Positions 30,927 through 33,230 of a stretch of DNA of 33,230 bases are shown piece by piece (the first letter of the stretch is position 1; the number at the start of each line of letters is the position of its first letter). The stretch is from the NCBI GenBank assembly GCA_021784895.1, contig JAJYHG010000191.1, forward strand, positions 1 through 33,230. The letters are read 5' to 3'. Under the pieces are notes generated by a model. The model worked only from the letters and a program-made list of their open reading frames with translations. It was not told the DNA's origin and did not search any database. Position numbers and translations under genes: made by a program. Source of the stretch: Actinomycetes bacterium (GTDB lineage Bacteria > Actinomycetota > Thermoleophilia > Solirubrobacterales > Solirubrobacteraceae).

Positions 30927-32075
30927 GTGCCGGCCACCCCTCCACCCGGCGCTGCGACCGCCTGCACCCGCTGTGGCTGCTGCCTCGAGAGCTGTCCGAC
31001 ATACACGCTCTCAGGCGCCGAGCTCGAGTCGCCGCGGGGGCGGATCGCGCTGATAGAGGACGCACTCCTCGGCCACAGCGCCATCACCGCCGCGGTCGCC
31101 GCCCACATCGACAGCTGCGTGGGCTGCTTGGCCTGCGTTACCGCCTGCCCTGAGGGGGTCCCCTACAGCGATCTGCTCGCCTGGGTCAGGGTTGCGGTCG
31201 AGCGCGACGCGGCCCGCCCGCTGCGCGAGCGCGTGCGCCGCGAAGCGGCGCTGGCGGCACCGACGCTCAACCGCCGCGGCGCCGCCTGGGCGCATCGCGG
31301 CGAGCCGACGCATTACACGCCCGCTCAGGGCAGCCAGCGCGGCCGTGTCGGCCTGCTGCCAGGCTGCGGACGCGGCGGCAAGCGTGAGCACGCGCTACAG
31401 GCCGCGACGCTTCGGGTGCTGGCCGCTGAGGGCTATGAAGTCGTGACGCCCGTGCTCTCAGGCTGCTGCGGGATAACCGAGCTGCAGGCCGGGGCGCGCC
31501 AGCGCGCCCTGCGCCACGCCCAGCGGACGCTCGACGCGTTCGCGGCGGTCGGATCGCTTGACCACGTGATCTCCGGCGCCGGCGCCTGCGGGCTGGCGCT
31601 GAAGCAGTACGGCCGTCTGCTCGCAACGGCGCAGGCGATCGACTTCAGCGCCCGGACACTCGACATCCACGAGCTGCTCACGCGAGCGCCGCTGCGCTCG
31701 CGCCTCGGCGCCGTCGCGATCCGGGCAGTGCTGCACGACTCCTGCCAGCTGCACCACGGCCAGCGCGCAAGCGGTGCCGTCAGGGATTTGCTCGGGCGCG
31801 TTCCCGGCCTCGAGCTCGTGGCGCTGCCCGCCACCGCCGGCGCGTGCTGTGGCGCGACGGGGATCTACCAGGTGAGTGCGCCGCTGGCGGCGGCCGCGCT
31901 TGGCCGCCGCCAGGCAGAGGCGGTGATCGACACGGGCGCGCAGCTGGTCCTCAGCACCGACAGCGGCTGCCTCGCCACGCTCACGCGCCACCTGCGTGAA
32001 TTGGGCAGCGCCGTCGCGGTGCGGCATCCAGTGGAACTTCTTGCGCTGTCGATCACCGGCGCCGCGAGAGCCTGA
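30927..32075 (+). CDS. glcF: Glycolate oxidase iron-sulphur subunit GlcF
   Basis: 382 residues. Two 4Fe-4S ferredoxin motifs: CTRCGCCLESCP (Cys13, 16, 19, 23) and CVGCLACVTACP (Cys64, 67, 70, 74). Two CCG-type domains follow, with GLLPGCGRGGKREH, VLSGCCGITELQAG, VLHDSCQLHHGQR and ATAGACCGATGIYQV, as in GlcF, LldE and heterodisulphide reductase B. It carries electrons from the flavin subunits towards quinone. GTG 30927 is the only reasonable start, six bases after the glcE stop. Confidence 0.93.
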   Translation: MPATPPPGAATACTRCGCCLESCPTYTLSGAELESPRGRIALIEDALLGHSAITAAVAAHIDSCVGCLACVTACPEGVPYSDLLAWVRVAVERDAARPLRERVRREAALAAPTLNRRGAAWAHRGEPTHYTPAQGSQRGRVGLLPGCGRGGKREHALQAATLRVLAAEGYEVVTPVLSGCCGITELQAGARQRALRHAQRTLDAFAAVGSLDHVISGAGACGLALKQYGRLLATAQAIDFSARTLDIHELLTRAPLRSRLGAVAIRAVLHDSCQLHHGQRASGAVRDLLGRVPGLELVALPATAGACCGATGIYQVSAPLAAAALGRRQAEAVIDTGAQLVLSTDSGCLATLTRHLRELGSAVAVRHPVELLALSITGAARA

Positions 32076-32077
32076 CG

Positions 32078-32091
32078 GGCCGCCGGCGGCC
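32078..32091. terminator. Palindrome between glcF and vapC
   Basis: GGCCGCCGGCGGCC is a perfect 14-base palindrome two bases after the glcF stop, between converging genes. It has no loop of its own, so the terminator call is weak. Confidence 0.3.
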
Positions 32092-32146
32092 ATGGGTGCC
32101 GCGGGCCCGGAGACCCACCGAGCTAAAACCGCGCAGAGCCGCGAGG

Positions 32147-32599
32147 TCAGAGCAGATCGAACCCGAGCAGCGTTGCGACCTTGCGCTGCTCCACGTCGCG
32201 GCTGGCAAAGACCATCGTCTCGCCCGGTTCGCTGAGCATACCGGCGAGCGTTGCCGCCGCGGCCAGATGCCACGCGTCCATCGCCCGCAGCCCGTGAGCT
32301 CTGACCAGTTCCAGCGCGAGCGTCTCTACCGGCTCCTGGGGGATCCCCAGCACGGTGAGCGGCCCGTCGGCAGCGGTGTCCTGATCCCACGCGGCCAGCA
32401 GCCCGGCTTCGTCGACGGCATGAGCGCGGTTTGAGGCGCGCGCCGCGCGCACAAGCGCCCCTGAAACCTCGACGTTCGACCAAGACCCGGTGATCACCGG
32501 GCGCTCCGGGTCGCTGAGAAGCGCGGTGGCGTCCTGATGGCCCGGCTCGTCGGCCAGGTACGCACGCGCCAGGACCGACGAATCCGCGTAGATGATCAA
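32147..32599 (-). CDS. vapC: VapC-type PIN-domain toxin (second pair)
   Basis: 150 residues. PIN acidic residues are Asp in IIYADSSVLARAYLADE, Glu in WSNVEVSGALVRAA, Asp in LRAMDAWHLAAAATL and Asp in FASRDVEQRKVATLLGF. An RNase toxin by family. The start is TTG 32599: it forms a TTGA overlap with the vapB stop and sits directly before the first strand, which is good evidence despite the rare codon. It differs strongly from the VapC at 11116, so this is an independent system. Confidence 0.9.
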   Translation of the reverse strand: MIIYADSSVLARAYLADEPGHQDATALLSDPERPVITGSWSNVEVSGALVRAARASNRAHAVDEAGLLAAWDQDTAADGPLTVLGIPQEPVETLALELVRAHGLRAMDAWHLAAAATLAGMLSEPGETMVFASRDVEQRKVATLLGFDLL

Positions 32600-32919
32600 C
32601 GGCGGTCGCGGTCCTCGTCTACGATCGCGTCGAGCAGCGGCCCAAGTCCACGTGTGGACTCGATCGCTGCGCTGCGTGCCACAGCCGGACGAGACGGCGC
32701 GCTCGCGTCGGGCGCCCCCGACGCGGTAGCGGGCGCCGCCTGCACGTTCAGCGCTGCCGCGCGGGCACGAAGTCTCGCCCGCCGGCTACCTGCCTGCTCG
32801 CCGGCTGCCTCGCTGAGGATCGTCGTCGCCAGCGCGTTTACGCTTCGCCCGGAATCAGCGGCCAGCGCCGTCAGGCGCTGGTGCAGGTCGTCGGGTACGC
32901 GCAAAAGGAGCTGCTTCAC
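32596..32919 (-). CDS. vapB: VapB-type ribbon-helix-helix antitoxin (second pair)
   Basis: 107 residues. The N-terminus MKQLLLRVPDDLHQRLTALA and ADSGRSVNALATTILSEAAG form a ribbon-helix-helix domain of the Arc/CopG type. An arginine-rich segment and an Ala/Pro linker (NVQAAPATASGAPDASAPSR) lead to the toxin-binding end STRGLGPLLDAIVDEDRDRR. GTG 32919 gives a normal RHH N-terminus; longer frames would run through the operator. A perfect inverted repeat begins 8 bp upstream. Confidence 0.87.
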   Translation of the reverse strand: MKQLLLRVPDDLHQRLTALAADSGRSVNALATTILSEAAGEQAGSRRARLRARAAALNVQAAPATASGAPDASAPSRPAVARSAAIESTRGLGPLLDAIVDEDRDRR

Positions 32920-32926
32920 GCAGATT

Positions 32927-32955
32927 ATGCTATCAGGCACGGCGAGTGATAGCAT
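32927..32955. promoter_or_regulatory. Inverted-repeat operator of the second vapBC pair
   Basis: ATGCTATCA (32927-32935) and TGATAGCAT (32947-32955) are perfect 9-bp inverted repeats with centres 20 bp apart (about two helical turns), immediately upstream of vapB. The proximal arm overlaps a possible -10 box (CATAAT on the minus strand). This is the expected layout for autorepression by the ribbon-helix-helix antitoxin. Confidence 0.7.
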
Positions 32956-33040
32956 CGCGGCCGGTCACCGGACCGTGCGCTGGCTACGCCGGGGTCGGCT
33001 ACCAGGCGCGCAGCAAGGCTGACCCCAGGCCAGTGGTTGC

Positions 33041-33230
33041 CTATGGGTCTACGAGCCGCTGGTGTGCGGCCCACCGGGCCAGCTGGTGGCGATTGGTGAG
33101 GTTGAGCTTGCGCAGGACCGAGGAGACGTGCGACTCGACCGTCTTGACGGAGATGCCGAGGCGGTGCGCGACCTCCTTGTAGAGGTAGCCGCGGGCGATG
33201 AGCTCGAGCACCTCGACCTCGCGCAGCGTG
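33041..33230 (-). CDS. LuxR/NarL-type regulator, C-terminal DNA-binding domain (cut by window edge)
   Basis: The minus strand enters from the window edge and reads TLREVEVLELIARGYLYKEV, then AHRLGISVKTVESHVSSVLR and KLNLTNRHQLARWAAHQRL, stopping at TAG 33041-33043. This is a complete GerE/LuxR helix-turn-helix (LTxREVEVLxLIAxGxxxKEIAxxLxISxKTVExHxxxIxxKL). The receiver or sensor domain lies outside the window, so the class (response regulator or other) is unknown. Confidence 0.92.
   Translation of the reverse strand, partial: TLREVEVLELIARGYLYKEVAHRLGISVKTVESHVSSVLRKLNLTNRHQLARWAAHQRLVDP

Noticed and set aside
32946-33182. Plus-strand frame at the right edge
   Set aside because: Antisense to an unmistakable LuxR DNA-binding domain, and its start lies in the vapBC operator.

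Overview
This is a very GC-rich (roughly 70%) bacterial chromosome segment, most likely from the phylum Actinomycetota and probably a deep lineage such as Thermoleophilia/Solirubrobacterales. The main support is the gene cluster pgsA - RsiG-like anti-sigma - GarA-like FHA protein - FtsR-like MerR regulator, a combination typical of Actinomycetota. GTG/TTG starts and Ala/Arg-rich proteins fit this. The class-level placement is inference from protein flavour and was not tested by a search.

Layout. 1-1650 is a decayed accessory stretch: the tail of an IS200-type TnpA, a RelE/ParE-type toxin-antitoxin pair whose toxin has an abnormal tail, an antisense helix-turn-helix remnant and an internally deleted MFS pseudogene. 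1662-5416 is ordinary sequence: GNAT acetyltransferase, MFS transporter, HemW, and (minus strand) ArfB plus a small conserved protein. An apparently intact IS200/IS605 element with divergent tnpA and tnpB (about 5467-7205) sits between that small protein and an L-asparaginase gene, probably splitting a former minus-strand gene series. 8384-10784 holds a frameshifted CxxC mini-protein, a secreted protein with a duplicated two-cysteine repeat, and a large ECF sigma factor fused to an anti-sigma-like zinc-binding and membrane tail. 11116-15250 is again accessory: a VapBC pair with palindromic operator, an integrase remnant, an etfB remnant, a large flavin/Fe-S oxidoreductase and an XRE remnant.

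15251-21980 is mixed: cupin, an HTH regulator facing an AT-rich region with six GTTAT motifs, an alpha/beta hydrolase, a CnoX-like thioredoxin, DNA polymerase IV, a secreted GH6 glucanase and an RlpA/DPBB cell-wall protein. The RlpA-like gene has a c-di-AMP (ydaO-yuaA class) riboswitch in its leader. 22058-27051 is one long minus-strand gene series: proS, pgsA, RsiG-like protein, GarA-like protein, FtsR-like protein, apt and a thioesterase. 27194-32075 carries superoxide dismutase, ispG and a glycolate-oxidase operon (glcDEF) with a drastically shortened GlcD. The window closes with a second VapBC pair preceded by a perfect inverted repeat, and the DNA-binding end of a LuxR/NarL regulator.

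Two second-messenger signals lie about 3 kb apart. One is a predicted c-di-AMP riboswitch on a cell-wall gene. The other is a predicted c-di-GMP-binding anti-sigma factor of the single-motif (apparently ancestral) type, embedded in a housekeeping operon with phospho-signalling (FHA) and cell-division (FtsR) regulators. No tRNA, rRNA or CRISPR array was seen.
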